Assembly (NCBI GenBank): GCA_913057205.1
Contig: CAJXNO010000001.1
Coordinates: 124,001-188,000 of the forward strand
Direction of reading: 5' to 3'
Source: an uncultured Flavobacteriales bacterium
Lineage (GTDB): Bacteria; Bacteroidota; Bacteroidia; Flavobacteriales_G; Salibacteraceae
Length of the DNA: 64,000 bases
The notes beneath the pieces are model-generated. The model was given only the letters and a program-made list of their open reading frames with translations, was not told the DNA's origin and made no database searches. This document shows positions 34,521-44,031 of this stretch, in pieces. Numbering within the stretch: position 1 is the stretch's first letter; every line of letters starts with the position of its first letter. A program made the position numbers and the translations under genes.

Positions 34521-35411
34521 TTAGAACATCAGTTGTACACCTATGTCGAATGGTGTAAGGTCTACGGTGGTCTTGCCGCTTTGGAAAAGCGGGTTCAAAC
34601 CATACTTCGCATAGATGTTGAGGGGACCATATCCAACCGCCGCAGTGGCGTGGAAGAGGAAGGGTGTAAGGTCAAAGTCTGAGCGTACCACAGGCTTGAA
34701 GGTGCTTCCGTTGAAGTCGTAGCGCTGCTTCATGCGTGAACCAATCCTCCAAGATACTTGTCCACCAACTGCCAATCGGAAGGCCTTGTCTTCATCCTTG
34801 TGGGTGCTGAACCCTAACATCAATGGCGCGGTCAAATAGTTGGCTTTCAGTTTATTTCGGGTGAAGTTGAGCGCTGTATTGGTATCGTAAGAAAACGGAT
34901 CGGTGTTGATCAAGGTGGTGTTCTCGCTTTTCCAGGTGTAGTTTGCGAAGTGGAAACCTAAACCGGTCACCAATTCTACGTGCTGCTTGTACAAGCGGAA
35001 GTCTTTCTCAAGAAGGTTCAGGTCCCAGCTTACACTACGTCCGTAGTTCAACTCAAGGTTTTGATCCTGCGGAGGCAGAGGCAAACCATTGTTGTGCAGG
35101 TAACCGTTCACACCGATGCGGATCCCCGCCCAGTGGCTTACGTTGTCATCTTCGTCCTCATCCTTATCGTTGTCGTCATCTTCACCTTCTACCTCATCGA
35201 TGACGATCGTTTCATTCTCTTCATCGTCGCTGAGCACGATGATCTTCATACCAGCTACTTTCACGATGGTACTGTCTTGATTCTTCTTTGGTGTAATCAC
35301 TACTTCTACATCACTTGAGTCAGAAGCGGTGCTGTCTTTTTTGGTTTCTTGTGCGAAACTCAATTGGCCTGCTAGAAAGATCATGGCCAGTAGGGTAATA
35401 ATTGCTTTCAT
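34521..35411 (-). CDS. Outer-membrane beta-barrel protein with acidic segment
   Basis: This 296-residue protein has a signal peptide (MIFLAGQLSFAQ region). A low-complexity stretch at residues 61-90 contains EGEDDDNDKDEDEDDN, and a C-terminal beta-barrel of about 200 residues follows (alternating strands such as WAGIRIGVNGYL, HVELVTGLGFHFANYTW, FDIGVQLMF). It fits the PorT-like/outer-membrane beta-barrel group. The acidic run may bind divalent cations. It is the third gene after an ECF sigma factor and an anti-sigma factor, with a 62-base gap, a layout in which the OMP is often regulated by or signals to that pair. Confidence 0.75.
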   Translation of the reverse strand: MKAIITLLAMIFLAGQLSFAQETKKDSTASDSSDVEVVITPKKNQDSTIVKVAGMKIIVLSDDEENETIVIDEVEGEDDDNDKDEDEDDNVSHWAGIRIGVNGYLHNNGLPLPPQDQNLELNYGRSVSWDLNLLEKDFRLYKQHVELVTGLGFHFANYTWKSENTTLINTDPFSYDTNTALNFTRNKLKANYLTAPLMLGFSTHKDEDKAFRLAVGGQVSWRIGSRMKQRYDFNGSTFKPVVRSDFDLTPFLFHATAAVGYGPLNIYAKYGLNPLFQSGKTTVDLTPFDIGVQLMF

Positions 35412-35473
35412 GGTTTCTTTGTTTGGGAGTATGACGGCGGGGCTACCAATAAGTTACAACCCCACCAAAAAAA

Positions 35474-36532
35474 TTACTGATCGTAGCTAACACGCTTAAA
35501 ACCAAAGTTTCCAGCAAGGAATTCAATGGTCTTTCCACGACCTTCTTTTTCAGAAGCCGTCAAGGCAACGTCTTCTCGCTTGTTGATCGCTTGCAATAAT
35601 CCTTCCCGGATCAAACCGGTGGTGGTCTGGGTCTTCTCGGGGTCTAATCCAAGCACTTTCTTTCCAACAAACTGATTCAGGTTCAATACCTCGGTATTGT
35701 TCGATGCATAAACCGGTTCCTGTGGGGAGGCTTCCAGGCCTTGGGGGATGGATGGCGAATAGGCCGCCAAACTTCGTTGTTCGACCTCACTTCGCGTCTT
35801 TACTTCAATTTCCGAAGCGTTCAATCGACCGATGGGTTGAGGCGTAGAGGTACTGCGCACCGTTGGGTTAGCACTTGCCAATCGAACGGTCTTAGTTGGC
35901 GTTGAAGAAGAAGAAGAGGATGTTGACTCCGCACTGCTTTTTGCATCTGGCTCGGCAGGAAGCTCGATCCAAGTCACATCATAGTCGGTTTCGCGTGGCA
36001 TGTAGATGCTGGTGTTGGTCAAGGTGTTCAATACGGTATAACCTGCGAGCAATACCACGAGCGCTGCAGCAACGCGAAGGGCGGTTGGACGCGTAGCTTC
36101 CCACAAAGGAATGCTTCGCTTCAAGGCTTGCTTTTCAGGGTATACAACCTGGGCGTCAGGCTTCAAAACGGAGCGCTGGTACAGGTTGAACTCACCCTGG
36201 AGTTTTGGGTTCTTCGCGAGGAAGGCTTCTACCTCTGCCTGTTCTTCCCTTGCTAGGCTGTCATCTGCAGCTGCGCTGAAGTAGCTTTCGTAGGTATTTT
36301 CGTTCAAAGCGCCAACGGCTTCCACCTCCATCTTCAAGGCAGAAGCATCCATTTTTACAGCAGGATCAGCCTCCAAGGCAGAAACATCACGCATCGCATC
36401 CACCTCCTCGGCCGCATCGGGATGCAACGCAAGGAAAGCAGTGAACGCTACTTCATCTTCAGTACTCAGGGTGCCATCGATGTAGTCGATCACATATTCC
36501 TCGTAGTTCGATATGTTGATGTGTCCTTTCAT
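35474..36532 (-). CDS. Anti-sigma factor-like transmembrane protein with duplicated N-terminal module
   Basis: This 352-residue protein starts with two related helical modules: YEEYVIDYIDGTLSTEDEV at 10-28 and YESYFSAAADDSLAREEQAE at 81-100. Each continues with an aromatic and leucine-rich helix ending in (H/N)P(D/K). They look like the cytosolic sigma-binding domain of anti-sigma factors, but without the Cys/His zinc ligands. A single membrane helix lies at about 149-171, followed by a Ser/Thr-rich periplasmic part (SSSSSSTPTKTV). The gene overlaps the ECF sigma gene by four bases. It most likely holds that sigma factor inactive at the membrane. Confidence 0.75.
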   Translation of the reverse strand: MKGHINISNYEEYVIDYIDGTLSTEDEVAFTAFLALHPDAAEEVDAMRDVSALEADPAVKMDASALKMEVEAVGALNENTYESYFSAAADDSLAREEQAEVEAFLAKNPKLQGEFNLYQRSVLKPDAQVVYPEKQALKRSIPLWEATRPTALRVAAALVVLLAGYTVLNTLTNTSIYMPRETDYDVTWIELPAEPDAKSSAESTSSSSSSTPTKTVRLASANPTVRSTSTPQPIGRLNASEIEVKTRSEVEQRSLAAYSPSIPQGLEASPQEPVYASNNTEVLNLNQFVGKKVLGLDPEKTQTTTGLIREGLLQAINKREDVALTASEKEGRGKTIEFLAGNFGFKRVSYDQ

Positions 36533-37011
36533 ATTACGTTCTCCATCTCGCCGATGTAAGCCTTCAATTTCTTTCGTCCACGGAAGATGTAAACCTTCAC
36601 CTGCGACAAATTCAGCCCAGTGATGTCTGCGATCTCGTCGTAGTTATATCCTTCATAGTCGCGCAACAAGATCACACTGCGCTGGATCTCAGGCAGGGTG
36701 TTCAATGCTTCATGCAAGACCTCTTGAAGGTCGTGGTGTCCTTGTTCCACACTCCGGTTCATCGGAGTCTCCTCGATGTCTTGGTGAGGGTTGTCGTGTC
36801 GGAAGCCGTCGATGATCTTATGGTGTACGGTGGTGAACAAATAGCTCTTTATTTTATTGGGATCAACTTGATCCCTTCGCTCCCAGAGTTTAATGAACGC
36901 ATCTTGTACCGCGTCCTTCGAACGATCTTCATCCTTGCACATGGAACGTGCAAATCGGAAGAGTCCGTCGGACCATTCATCCACGATCTGGTTATAGGTA
37001 CGTGTGTTCAA
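36529..37011 (-). CDS. ECF RNA polymerase sigma factor
   Basis: This 160-residue sigma-70 family protein has region 2 (EWSDGLFRFARSMCKDE, DAVQDAFIKLWERR, KSYLFTTVHHKIIDGFRHD) and region 4 (LPEIQRSVILLRDYEGYNY, DEIADITGLNLSQVKVYIF, RGRKKLKAY). Region 3 is absent, as in the ECF group. The start is TTG at 37011: an in-frame stop lies two codons upstream, and the first ATG (residue 24) would cut region 2. It heads an operon with an anti-sigma factor and an outer-membrane barrel, suggesting envelope-stress or surface-signal response. Confidence 0.92.
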   Translation of the reverse strand: MNTRTYNQIVDEWSDGLFRFARSMCKDEDRSKDAVQDAFIKLWERRDQVDPNKIKSYLFTTVHHKIIDGFRHDNPHQDIEETPMNRSVEQGHHDLQEVLHEALNTLPEIQRSVILLRDYEGYNYDEIADITGLNLSQVKVYIFRGRKKLKAYIGEMENVI

Positions 37012-37108
37012 TTTTCACTCGGTTGCAGGGGTAGGACGCTGAGGTGGACTTAAAGTTACAGCACTTTCAAAAAAAAATTGCAAAAAGCCATAAACGCATT
37101 ATCATCAG

Positions 37109-37116
37109 TATGTTTG
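37109..37116 (+). promoter_or_regulatory. -7 promoter element of the trkA-like gene
   Basis: TATGTTTG matches TAnnTTTG, 24 bases before the ATG at 37141. A TTG occurs at 37078-37080, but 28 bases away, which is longer than usual. Confidence 0.4.
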
Positions 37117-37140
37117 CGTTGGATTTGATCATCAGAATTT

Positions 37141-37833
37141 ATGTCTAAACGATACGCGGTTATAGGATTAGGTCAGTTCGGTAGAGCCATTGCAACCGTA
37201 CTTGCTGGAAAGGGTGCTGAAGTGATCGCCATCGATAACAATGCAGCGCACATCGATTCCATTAAGGATGATGTAGCCCACGCCATCACGATGGATGCCA
37301 CCGATAAGAAGGCGCTCATGGCCCATGGGGTGCAGGATGTTGACGCCGTCGTTCTGGCCATTGGTAAGCACTTTGAGGCCTTGTTACTCTGTGCAACCCA
37401 TCTTTTGGAGATGAACGTGAACCGCATCATCGCCCGATCGCACGGCAGCCATCAGAAGATGATCCTGGAACGCATCGGTGTTACCGAGACCCTATCACCG
37501 GAAGACGAAGTTGGAAAGATCGTAGCCGAGCGTTTGCTCAATCCGAACATCCTCAGCTACCTAGAGCTTCCAGACGATTATGAGATCGTTGAGATCAAAG
37601 CGCCGAAGGGCATCATCAATAGATCTTTGGAAGACATCGGACTACGAGATAAGTACAAGCTTACCGTGATCACGATCAAGCGTGAATTCCAAGAGATGAA
37701 AGATGGCAAGAAAGTGGCTGAGCAACACGTGCTCGGGGTTCCAAGTTCTAAGACCACCATCACCGAGAACGACACCCTGATGGTGTTTGGATTGGTGAAG
37801 GATATTCAGCGATTCACCGATATCAACTGCTGA
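37141..37833 (+). CDS. TrkA/KtrA-type potassium uptake regulatory protein
   Basis: This 230-residue protein has an RCK_N Rossmann domain (YAVIGLGQFGRAIATVL, IAIDNNAAHIDSI, MDATDKKAL) and a C-terminal RCK_C domain from about residue 135 (YEIVEIKAPKGIINRSL, ENDTLMVFG). Such cytosolic rings bind nucleotides and gate Ktr/Trk K+ channels. The length fits KtrA (single copy) rather than the doubled TrkA. No channel subunit (KtrB/TrkH) is next to it. Confidence 0.92.
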   Translation: MSKRYAVIGLGQFGRAIATVLAGKGAEVIAIDNNAAHIDSIKDDVAHAITMDATDKKALMAHGVQDVDAVVLAIGKHFEALLLCATHLLEMNVNRIIARSHGSHQKMILERIGVTETLSPEDEVGKIVAERLLNPNILSYLELPDDYEIVEIKAPKGIINRSLEDIGLRDKYKLTVITIKREFQEMKDGKKVAEQHVLGVPSSKTTITENDTLMVFGLVKDIQRFTDINC

Positions 37834-37889
37834 TTTCCAATCCTGAAACCTGACGATAGCTTCCCTCGTAAGTGACGATACGCACATTT

Positions 37890-37908
37890 AATGAATATCG
37901 TATTCGTT
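37890..37908 (+). promoter_or_regulatory. Imperfect inverted repeat upstream of M43 protease 1
   Basis: AATGAATA-TCG-TATTCGTT is an 8-bp inverted repeat with one mismatch, 27 bases before the ATG at 37936. It could be an operator for the two protease genes; this is inference from position only. Confidence 0.3.
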
Positions 37909-37935
37909 AAATTCGTCGATCCTAACTAAACGAGT

Positions 37936-40287
37936 ATGCACAAAAAGCTACGCTATTTTGCGGCACTTGCCGTGTTTTCTATTTCCCTACAACCCCTATT
38001 GGCGCAGCATTATTGCGGACAAGCAGTTGTCGAGAATGCGCTTCGCGCAAGCAATCCAGAACTGGCTTTTCAGGCGGATATCCTCGATTCAATCCTTACG
38101 CTTGAGGCCCAGAATATGCCGGAAGGTCAGCGTGAAGACAAGCGCATCATTCCGGTGGTGTTTCACATCATTCACCAGAACGGAGATGAGAACATCAACG
38201 ATGACCAGATCCACTCTGCCATTCGTATCATGAATGAAGACTTCATTGCCATCAATGAAGAGTTGGAGGACGTGGTTCCCTTTTTTCAAGACCGGATTGG
38301 AAACACGAACATTGAATTGCGTTTGGCCACCATCGATCCTGATGGGAATCCTACAACCGGTATCGACCGCATTGAATCTGCGCAGACGAATGTTGGTACA
38401 GATGCCTCGAAATTGAATCCCTGGCCGCGAAGAGATTATTACAACATCTGGGTCACCAACGTGATTGGTGTGGGTGGAGCGGCCGCTTATGCTTACCGTC
38501 CGCCATTCGTACCTTCTGCCAGCGTGGATGGTGTTATTTCTAACCATCGATATGTAGGAAATATCGGAACCGCTTTTGCCAGCGGTGTGAAGACCTTGAC
38601 CCATGAGACGGCGCACTTCCTGAACATCTTGCATACCTGGGGTGGATCGAATACGCCCGGACTTACAGGGAATTGTTCGATTGACGATTTTGTGGGTGAC
38701 ACACCGAATTGCATCGGAACGGGTAACAGCAGCTGTGACCTAGATGGCAATACATGTGGATCGCTTGACAATGTTCAGAATTTCATGGATTACTCTTCGT
38801 GCGAGTCCATGTTTACGCAAGGACAAGTAAACCGAATGCGTGCAGCGTTGAATTCAAGCACTGCGCAACGCAACCAATTGTGGCAAGATGACAACCTGGA
38901 ACAAACGGGTACTTCTGGCTTACACGAAGCTCGATACTACGTGGAGCGCACGGCTGTTTGCCGAGGCCAGGAAGTGCAGTTCTTTGACGAGTCGCGTTAC
39001 GATGCCAGCTCGTGGGATTGGGAGATCAGTGGACCTTCGACCTACACCTCGGACGAGCAGAACCCGGTTTTCACCTTTAACCATGCCGGAAGCTATACGG
39101 TGAAACTGACCGTGAGTAATGGAACAGAAACCGTGAGTATTGAAGATGAAATGGCCTTCACCGTGAGTAATGTCTACGGCGCAGGGATGCCATTCGAAGA
39201 GGATTTTCAAGATCCTAAACCCGGTTGGGCGATCGATATGAACGAGCGCTACGATGAGTATACTTGGGAATTGACCGATGTTGGCTACAATGACGATGCG
39301 AGCTTCAAGTTCAACAACATCGGAAATGACACGCGTAATAACCGTGACCTGGTTTTTGCAGGTTTGGACTTCAGAGGGATGACCGATGTTGACCTTGACT
39401 TTAGGGTGGCTTATGCACAATTCAGTCCGACCAATTCAGATGAGCTACGCGTGGAGTTTTCAGACGATTGTGGTGCTTCTTGGCGTACGATCGAAATTTT
39501 GAATTCGACCCAGATGAATGCGGGCAAGGATTTGACTTCATCTTCTTACGTGCCAGAGAGCAGTTCAGACTGGGAACGATTTTCCGTAAATAATATCCCC
39601 CTGACATGGTTGAACGAGCAAACCATGATTCGCTTCAAGTTCATACCTGGAGGCGGAAACAATGCCTACATCGATGACATCAACATCGATGGCTCTTATG
39701 AAGCAGTTCCTTATTTGGTTTACCCGGATAATGGCGCTCCCAGCATGAACAGTGATGTGGTGTTGGATTGGCGTTCGGTGCCAGGCGTGAGCTCCTACGA
39801 GCTGGAGGTGAGTACAACCTCTGACTTTACCAATGTGGTGGAGTCGGTCACCATAAATGCTACAGGTGATGCTTCTGACGCGGAAGACACCCAACATAAG
39901 GCCACGGCCTTAGAGAACGGACAGAAATACTACTGGAGGGTGCGTGCCAACGATGGCGGAACCTTAAGTGACTGGAGCGATGAATGGGTCTTCACAGTAG
40001 CCGAAGACGGCGTAGGTATGGAGGAGGCAGGAGCATCAAATGAACTGCTCGTTTACCCCAATCCAGCACAAGACATGTTGAACATTAAACTACCACAGCT
40101 TGTTTCGGATGCCCAGGTGGCGGTGATCAATGTGAATGGACAACTTGCCATTCAACGCCCGATCTCGTCTACTAATGAGCCAACTGAACAGCAAGTTGAC
40201 CTCAACCACCTACCCAACGGCGTGTATTTCGTCAAAGTTGAGTCTAACGAACAAATGTGGTTCAAGCGATTTGTAATCAATCGCTGA
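37936..40287 (+). CDS. Secreted M43 (pappalysin-like) metalloprotease, T9SS cargo 1
   Basis: This 783-residue protein has a signal peptide ending QPLLAQ and an M43 catalytic domain at about 50-330. The zinc motif is H223-E-T-A-H227 ... H233 (LTHETAHFLNILHTWG), and the Met-turn is FMDYSSC. Then come a PKD-like domain near 345-420 (NPVFTFNHAGSYTVKLTVSNG), a MAM-like choice-of-anchor domain near 430-590 (AYIDDINIDGS) and an Fn3-like domain near 595-690. A T9SS type A sorting domain ends the protein (LLVYPNPAQDMLNIK; FVKVESNEQMWFKRFVINR). It would be secreted and degrade external protein. The motif residue A in HETAH is less common than G. Confidence 0.92.
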   Translation: MHKKLRYFAALAVFSISLQPLLAQHYCGQAVVENALRASNPELAFQADILDSILTLEAQNMPEGQREDKRIIPVVFHIIHQNGDENINDDQIHSAIRIMNEDFIAINEELEDVVPFFQDRIGNTNIELRLATIDPDGNPTTGIDRIESAQTNVGTDASKLNPWPRRDYYNIWVTNVIGVGGAAAYAYRPPFVPSASVDGVISNHRYVGNIGTAFASGVKTLTHETAHFLNILHTWGGSNTPGLTGNCSIDDFVGDTPNCIGTGNSSCDLDGNTCGSLDNVQNFMDYSSCESMFTQGQVNRMRAALNSSTAQRNQLWQDDNLEQTGTSGLHEARYYVERTAVCRGQEVQFFDESRYDASSWDWEISGPSTYTSDEQNPVFTFNHAGSYTVKLTVSNGTETVSIEDEMAFTVSNVYGAGMPFEEDFQDPKPGWAIDMNERYDEYTWELTDVGYNDDASFKFNNIGNDTRNNRDLVFAGLDFRGMTDVDLDFRVAYAQFSPTNSDELRVEFSDDCGASWRTIEILNSTQMNAGKDLTSSSYVPESSSDWERFSVNNIPLTWLNEQTMIRFKFIPGGGNNAYIDDINIDGSYEAVPYLVYPDNGAPSMNSDVVLDWRSVPGVSSYELEVSTTSDFTNVVESVTINATGDASDAEDTQHKATALENGQKYYWRVRANDGGTLSDWSDEWVFTVAEDGVGMEEAGASNELLVYPNPAQDMLNIKLPQLVSDAQVAVINVNGQLAIQRPISSTNEPTEQQVDLNHLPNGVYFVKVESNEQMWFKRFVINR

Positions 40288-40307
40288 TCCCTGAAGGATA
40301 AAAGCAT

Positions 40308-42680
40308 ATGAAGAAGATCTTATCGATGGCTTTCGCGGGCCTTATCGCGTTCAGTACCAATGCCCAAGACCGTGGCAATTGGTGTGGATCAGATGCGCAC
40401 TTACAAGAACTCTTGGATGCGGATCCAGCACAACGTGCCTATTTCGAGCAGAAGTTAGAAGAACAGATCGCGCGGACGGCCAGCGTTCAACGGAACGGGG
40501 AAACGGTCATTCTACCAACTGTTGTACATGTCTTGTATGCAGACTGCGATGCGAGCATCAGTGCTGCGCAAGTGAAGGATGGGATTCGCGTTTTGAACGA
40601 GGACATGATGCGTTTGAATGGAGATACTTCGGAAACCCGAGCTATTTTTAAGCCGCATGCTGCGGCAACGCCCATTGAATTTCGACTGGCCCAGATCGAT
40701 CCGGATGGTAATCCTACCAATGGGATCACACGTACGTTGACCAATGCAGCCTTGAGTGCAGGGCAAAACGTGAAGAGCATCATCAATTGGCCTGCTAACG
40801 AGTATTTCAACATTTGGGTGGTGGAGAACATCGCAGGTGGCGGTGGAGGGACTATCCTTGGCTATGCACAGTTTCCAGGCAGTGGGAGCTGGGGAACCTA
40901 TGGTATTGTAATCCGTGATGATATGTTCGGAACCATCGGTACGGCAACGGCTGACGGTCGAACATTGACCCATGAGGTAGGTCATTGCTTGAATCTCTTC
41001 CATACATTCCAGAGTGGATGCGGTGGAAACTGTAACACTTCTGGAGATCGCATTTGCGATACGCCTCCGGTAGTTACCTCATCTTGGGCTTGTGACTTTG
41101 GCATGAATACATGTGCGAATGATGCTTCAGGCAGCAATGCGTTTAACAGTAACGTAGTAGACCAGATCGAAAACTACATGAGCTATAACGACTGCCAGAA
41201 CATGTTCACCAATGATCAGGCAGACCGTATGTTGGCGGTATTCAATACGCACACCGTATTGAATGAATTGGTGAGTGAAGAGAATTTAATCAATACAGGT
41301 GTGGGCGGCTTTCTTGCGGCAGATTTTGATCCGGAGCTCGACGTCGTAGTGGCGGATCGTCCAAGCACCTTTATTGACCTTACCCGCTATGAAGCGGAAG
41401 AATGGTCGTGGGATTTCGGTGCAAGCTCTTTTCCTCCTACATCAACCGATCAGAATCCAAGTGTGGCGATGATCGAGACGGGTATCCGCTCGATCACTTT
41501 GGATGTGAGTCGCGGTGGTGAAGACTTGAGCGTCACCAAGAACGTTTTGGTATGCAGCCAAGAGGGTCAATCGATTCCGTTCAGCGAAGACTTTGAGTCA
41601 GCCGGTAGCTTCCCAACCTTGTCTTGGATCACCAAGAACAACGATGCGGATGAGCATGGATTCGTAGTGACCAACCTTGCGGCCTACAGTGGTGAGCAGA
41701 GCATCATGATCGAGAATGAAGGAAAATGCGAGGCATACACGGATGAACTGATTTCTCAAACGATGGATTTCTCGCCCTTCAGTGAGGTAGAACTGACCTT
41801 CAAGGCAGCCTTTGCACGGCGCGATATCAACAGCACCGATTTCATGCGGGTGTATGTGAGTCGCGACTACGGTGAGTCTTGGCAGTTGGCAGGATTGAAA
41901 GGATCCACCAGCTTGGAGTCTGTCTCTGGCTTCAAGAATGGTTCGTGGGTGCCGGCCTCTCAGGACGAATGGAAGGAGCATAGCTTCGCCATTTTTCAAA
42001 GCAACCTAATGCGAGAAGGAATCTTAGTCAAGATCGAGTTTACCGCGGAGGGCGGAAACAACCTCTTCATTGACGACATCGCTTTCAACGGAGACTTTAC
42101 AGGTGAGCTGCTGCTGAAGAGTCCGAAGGACGAAACCTACGGGCTGAAGAAAGACGTTTTATTGGATTGGAAAGCCGTAGGCGCTGCGCAATCCTATGAG
42201 TATCAATTGGATCAGGTGACCAGCTTTGACTCTGAAGCCTTGATCATGGGTACCACCACCTTCATCAACAGCTCTGCTGACAATGAGGATACCGAGGCAT
42301 TTGTGGAAGACCTTGAATTGAATACGGTTTATTTCTGGCGCGTTCGTTACCAGCGCAACAACGGCGATTGGTCAGATTGGAGTGAAACTTGGGCTTTTCA
42401 AGTGAGTGCAGATGGCTTGAGCACGGGGGATGACCCAGTAGCGTCTGATTGGAAAGCATACCCCAATCCAGCTGATGATCGCATCACCATCGCATCAAAT
42501 GCAGCCAGCTTGCAAAATGTGAGCGTTTATGATATCAGCGGACGTATGGTTCAGCAGGTGGATAACATCCATGCGAACACCTTCAACTTAGATGTTCAAG
42601 GACTGGATGCAGGGATGTACTTCTTGCAACTAACAGACAATAAAGGTCCGCAGAAAGCTATTCCGGTGATGGTGCGCTAG
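40308..42680 (+). CDS. Secreted M43 (pappalysin-like) metalloprotease, T9SS cargo 2
   Basis: This 790-residue paralog of the preceding gene starts 20 bases after it. The zinc motif is H222-E-V-G-H226 ... H232 (LTHEVGHCLNLFHTF), followed by a Cys-rich loop (CGGNCNTSGDRICDTPP) and the Met-turn NYMSYNDC. A PKD-like part, a MAM-like domain (FIDDIAFNGD), an Fn3-like domain and a T9SS tail (WKAYPNPADDRITIAS; GMYFLQLTDNKGPQKAI) follow in the same order. The two genes are probably one transcription unit from a local duplication. The 3' end overlaps the convergent EamA gene by 23 bases. Confidence 0.92.
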   Translation: MKKILSMAFAGLIAFSTNAQDRGNWCGSDAHLQELLDADPAQRAYFEQKLEEQIARTASVQRNGETVILPTVVHVLYADCDASISAAQVKDGIRVLNEDMMRLNGDTSETRAIFKPHAAATPIEFRLAQIDPDGNPTNGITRTLTNAALSAGQNVKSIINWPANEYFNIWVVENIAGGGGGTILGYAQFPGSGSWGTYGIVIRDDMFGTIGTATADGRTLTHEVGHCLNLFHTFQSGCGGNCNTSGDRICDTPPVVTSSWACDFGMNTCANDASGSNAFNSNVVDQIENYMSYNDCQNMFTNDQADRMLAVFNTHTVLNELVSEENLINTGVGGFLAADFDPELDVVVADRPSTFIDLTRYEAEEWSWDFGASSFPPTSTDQNPSVAMIETGIRSITLDVSRGGEDLSVTKNVLVCSQEGQSIPFSEDFESAGSFPTLSWITKNNDADEHGFVVTNLAAYSGEQSIMIENEGKCEAYTDELISQTMDFSPFSEVELTFKAAFARRDINSTDFMRVYVSRDYGESWQLAGLKGSTSLESVSGFKNGSWVPASQDEWKEHSFAIFQSNLMREGILVKIEFTAEGGNNLFIDDIAFNGDFTGELLLKSPKDETYGLKKDVLLDWKAVGAAQSYEYQLDQVTSFDSEALIMGTTTFINSSADNEDTEAFVEDLELNTVYFWRVRYQRNNGDWSDWSETWAFQVSADGLSTGDDPVASDWKAYPNPADDRITIASNAASLQNVSVYDISGRMVQQVDNIHANTFNLDVQGLDAGMYFLQLTDNKGPQKAIPVMVR

Positions 42681-43578
42681 GGCGCGACTTCCGGATACTT
42701 ACGAGATAGACTCCACTGAAGATCATCGCTGCCGAAAGGAGCTTGATCCAGTGGAGTTTTTCCATTTCTAAGGCGATGCTCAAGGTGCCGGCCAAGACCG
42801 GCTGAAGGTAGATGTAGGCGCTCACCACCGACGGACTCACCGTTTTCATGGCGTACACATTGAGGAAATAGACCAAGAAGGTCACGCAGATGATCACGTA
42901 CATCACCCCCCAGAAGATTTCGATAGGCATATTGGCCCAATCCACCTCCAATGCTTGACTGTAGCCGAAAGGAAACACCATCACACAACCAAAGGTGAAG
43001 ACCCACTTGATCACCGTCATGGGTTCATACTTGTTCATCAGCGGCTTCACGGTAACCAAGTAGATGCCGTAGCTGATGGCGTTGATGAGAATCATAGCAT
43101 CCCCCAATGGGTCGCCGGCCTTCCACTCCAGCTCACTGTAACCCAAGAGCACCGGCAGGAGGATGAGCATCAAAGAACCCGCCAGCCCAAGCCCGATGCC
43201 CGCTACCTTGAAAACGGTTATACGTTCTTTCAAGATCACCGCAGCAGCCAGCAATACCAGCACCGGATTGCTGGTCATGATGACGCTTGCATTGAGCGGC
43301 GATGTAATGTTCAATCCATTGAAGAAGAAGAGCTGATTCAGGGCTACGCCGAACAGCGCTGCTTGGATAAAGCGCGGATAGTCTTCACGAGCGATCTTCT
43401 CCTTGGAAATGAAGCGGTGTACAATCCAGAACAGCGCCGTAGCTCCGAACACCCTGTAGAAGATGAATCCTGACGGACCGATGTATTCTGGCATGATGCC
43501 TTTGGCCACGATATAGTTGACGGCGTAGAATACACCAACGATGAACAGGACAATATGCGCTCGAGCAACGTTACTCAT
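42658..43578 (-). CDS. EamA/DMT family transporter
   Basis: This 306-residue protein has ten hydrophobic helices in two EamA repeats. Family marks are YAVNYIVAKGIMPEYIGPSG with FYRVFGATALFW in the first repeat, TSPLNASVIMTSNPVLVLL, and AYIYLQPVLAGTLSIALEME in the second. Such carriers export amino acids or other metabolites; the substrate is not predictable. It overlaps the upstream ArsC/Spx-like gene by eight bases, so the two are co-transcribed. Confidence 0.9.
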   Translation of the reverse strand: MSNVARAHIVLFIVGVFYAVNYIVAKGIMPEYIGPSGFIFYRVFGATALFWIVHRFISKEKIAREDYPRFIQAALFGVALNQLFFFNGLNITSPLNASVIMTSNPVLVLLAAAVILKERITVFKVAGIGLGLAGSLMLILLPVLLGYSELEWKAGDPLGDAMILINAISYGIYLVTVKPLMNKYEPMTVIKWVFTFGCVMVFPFGYSQALEVDWANMPIEIFWGVMYVIICVTFLVYFLNVYAMKTVSPSVVSAYIYLQPVLAGTLSIALEMEKLHWIKLLSAAMIFSGVYLVSIRKSRPSAPSPE

Positions 43579-43921
43579 TGAGGCGTGCTTGAATGGCTTC
43601 TACGATCTTCTTGCTGTTGCCTACAAAAACATCCTCACCGATGATGTAGACCGGTCGCTTCAAGAAGGTGTACTCGTTCAAGATCAACTTGCGCCAAGCG
43701 GGCTCTTCTAGTTTTTGCTGGTTCAATCCATCCGCACGGAACTTCTGCGCCCGCTTGTTGAACAGGGCCTCATAGCTGCCTTCCTTCTCGGCCAGCATAT
43801 CCAAGGTAACTGCATCGATGTGCTGTTTTTTGATGTCTTGCAGTTCAAAGCCATCCGTGCCCGTTTCATGCATGATGCGTTTACACGTATCGCAGGTGCT
43901 GAGGTAGAAGATCTTTTTCAT
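43571..43921 (-). CDS. ArsC/Spx family thioredoxin-fold protein
   Basis: This 116-residue protein has the ArsC/Spx fold. An N-terminal CDTC motif (FYLSTCDTCKRIMHE) lies near residue 10, followed by the mid segment LEEPAWRKLILNEYTFLKRPVYIIG, including the conserved L(K/R)RP turn, and GNSKKIVEA at the end. Members are glutathione-linked arsenate reductases or redox-sensing Spx-like proteins; the CxxC form alone does not decide. ATG at 43921 is used, as the 17 extra upstream residues are not family-like. Confidence 0.85.
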   Translation of the reverse strand: MKKIFYLSTCDTCKRIMHETGTDGFELQDIKKQHIDAVTLDMLAEKEGSYEALFNKRAQKFRADGLNQQKLEEPAWRKLILNEYTFLKRPVYIIGEDVFVGNSKKIVEAIQARLNE

Positions 43922-44031
43922 CGTTAGAAATTTCGTCCTCAAAGTTAGTGCTTGAAATTTGGACGAAATCACCGGGATGTGCGGCTTTGATGCACGTTTT
44001 TGATCGAAGGCACTGACATGAAGTTCCCAAA

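Noticed and set aside
38089-41003. Minus-strand frames opposite the M43 proteases
   Set aside because: They are shadows of the protease frames, with no family motifs.
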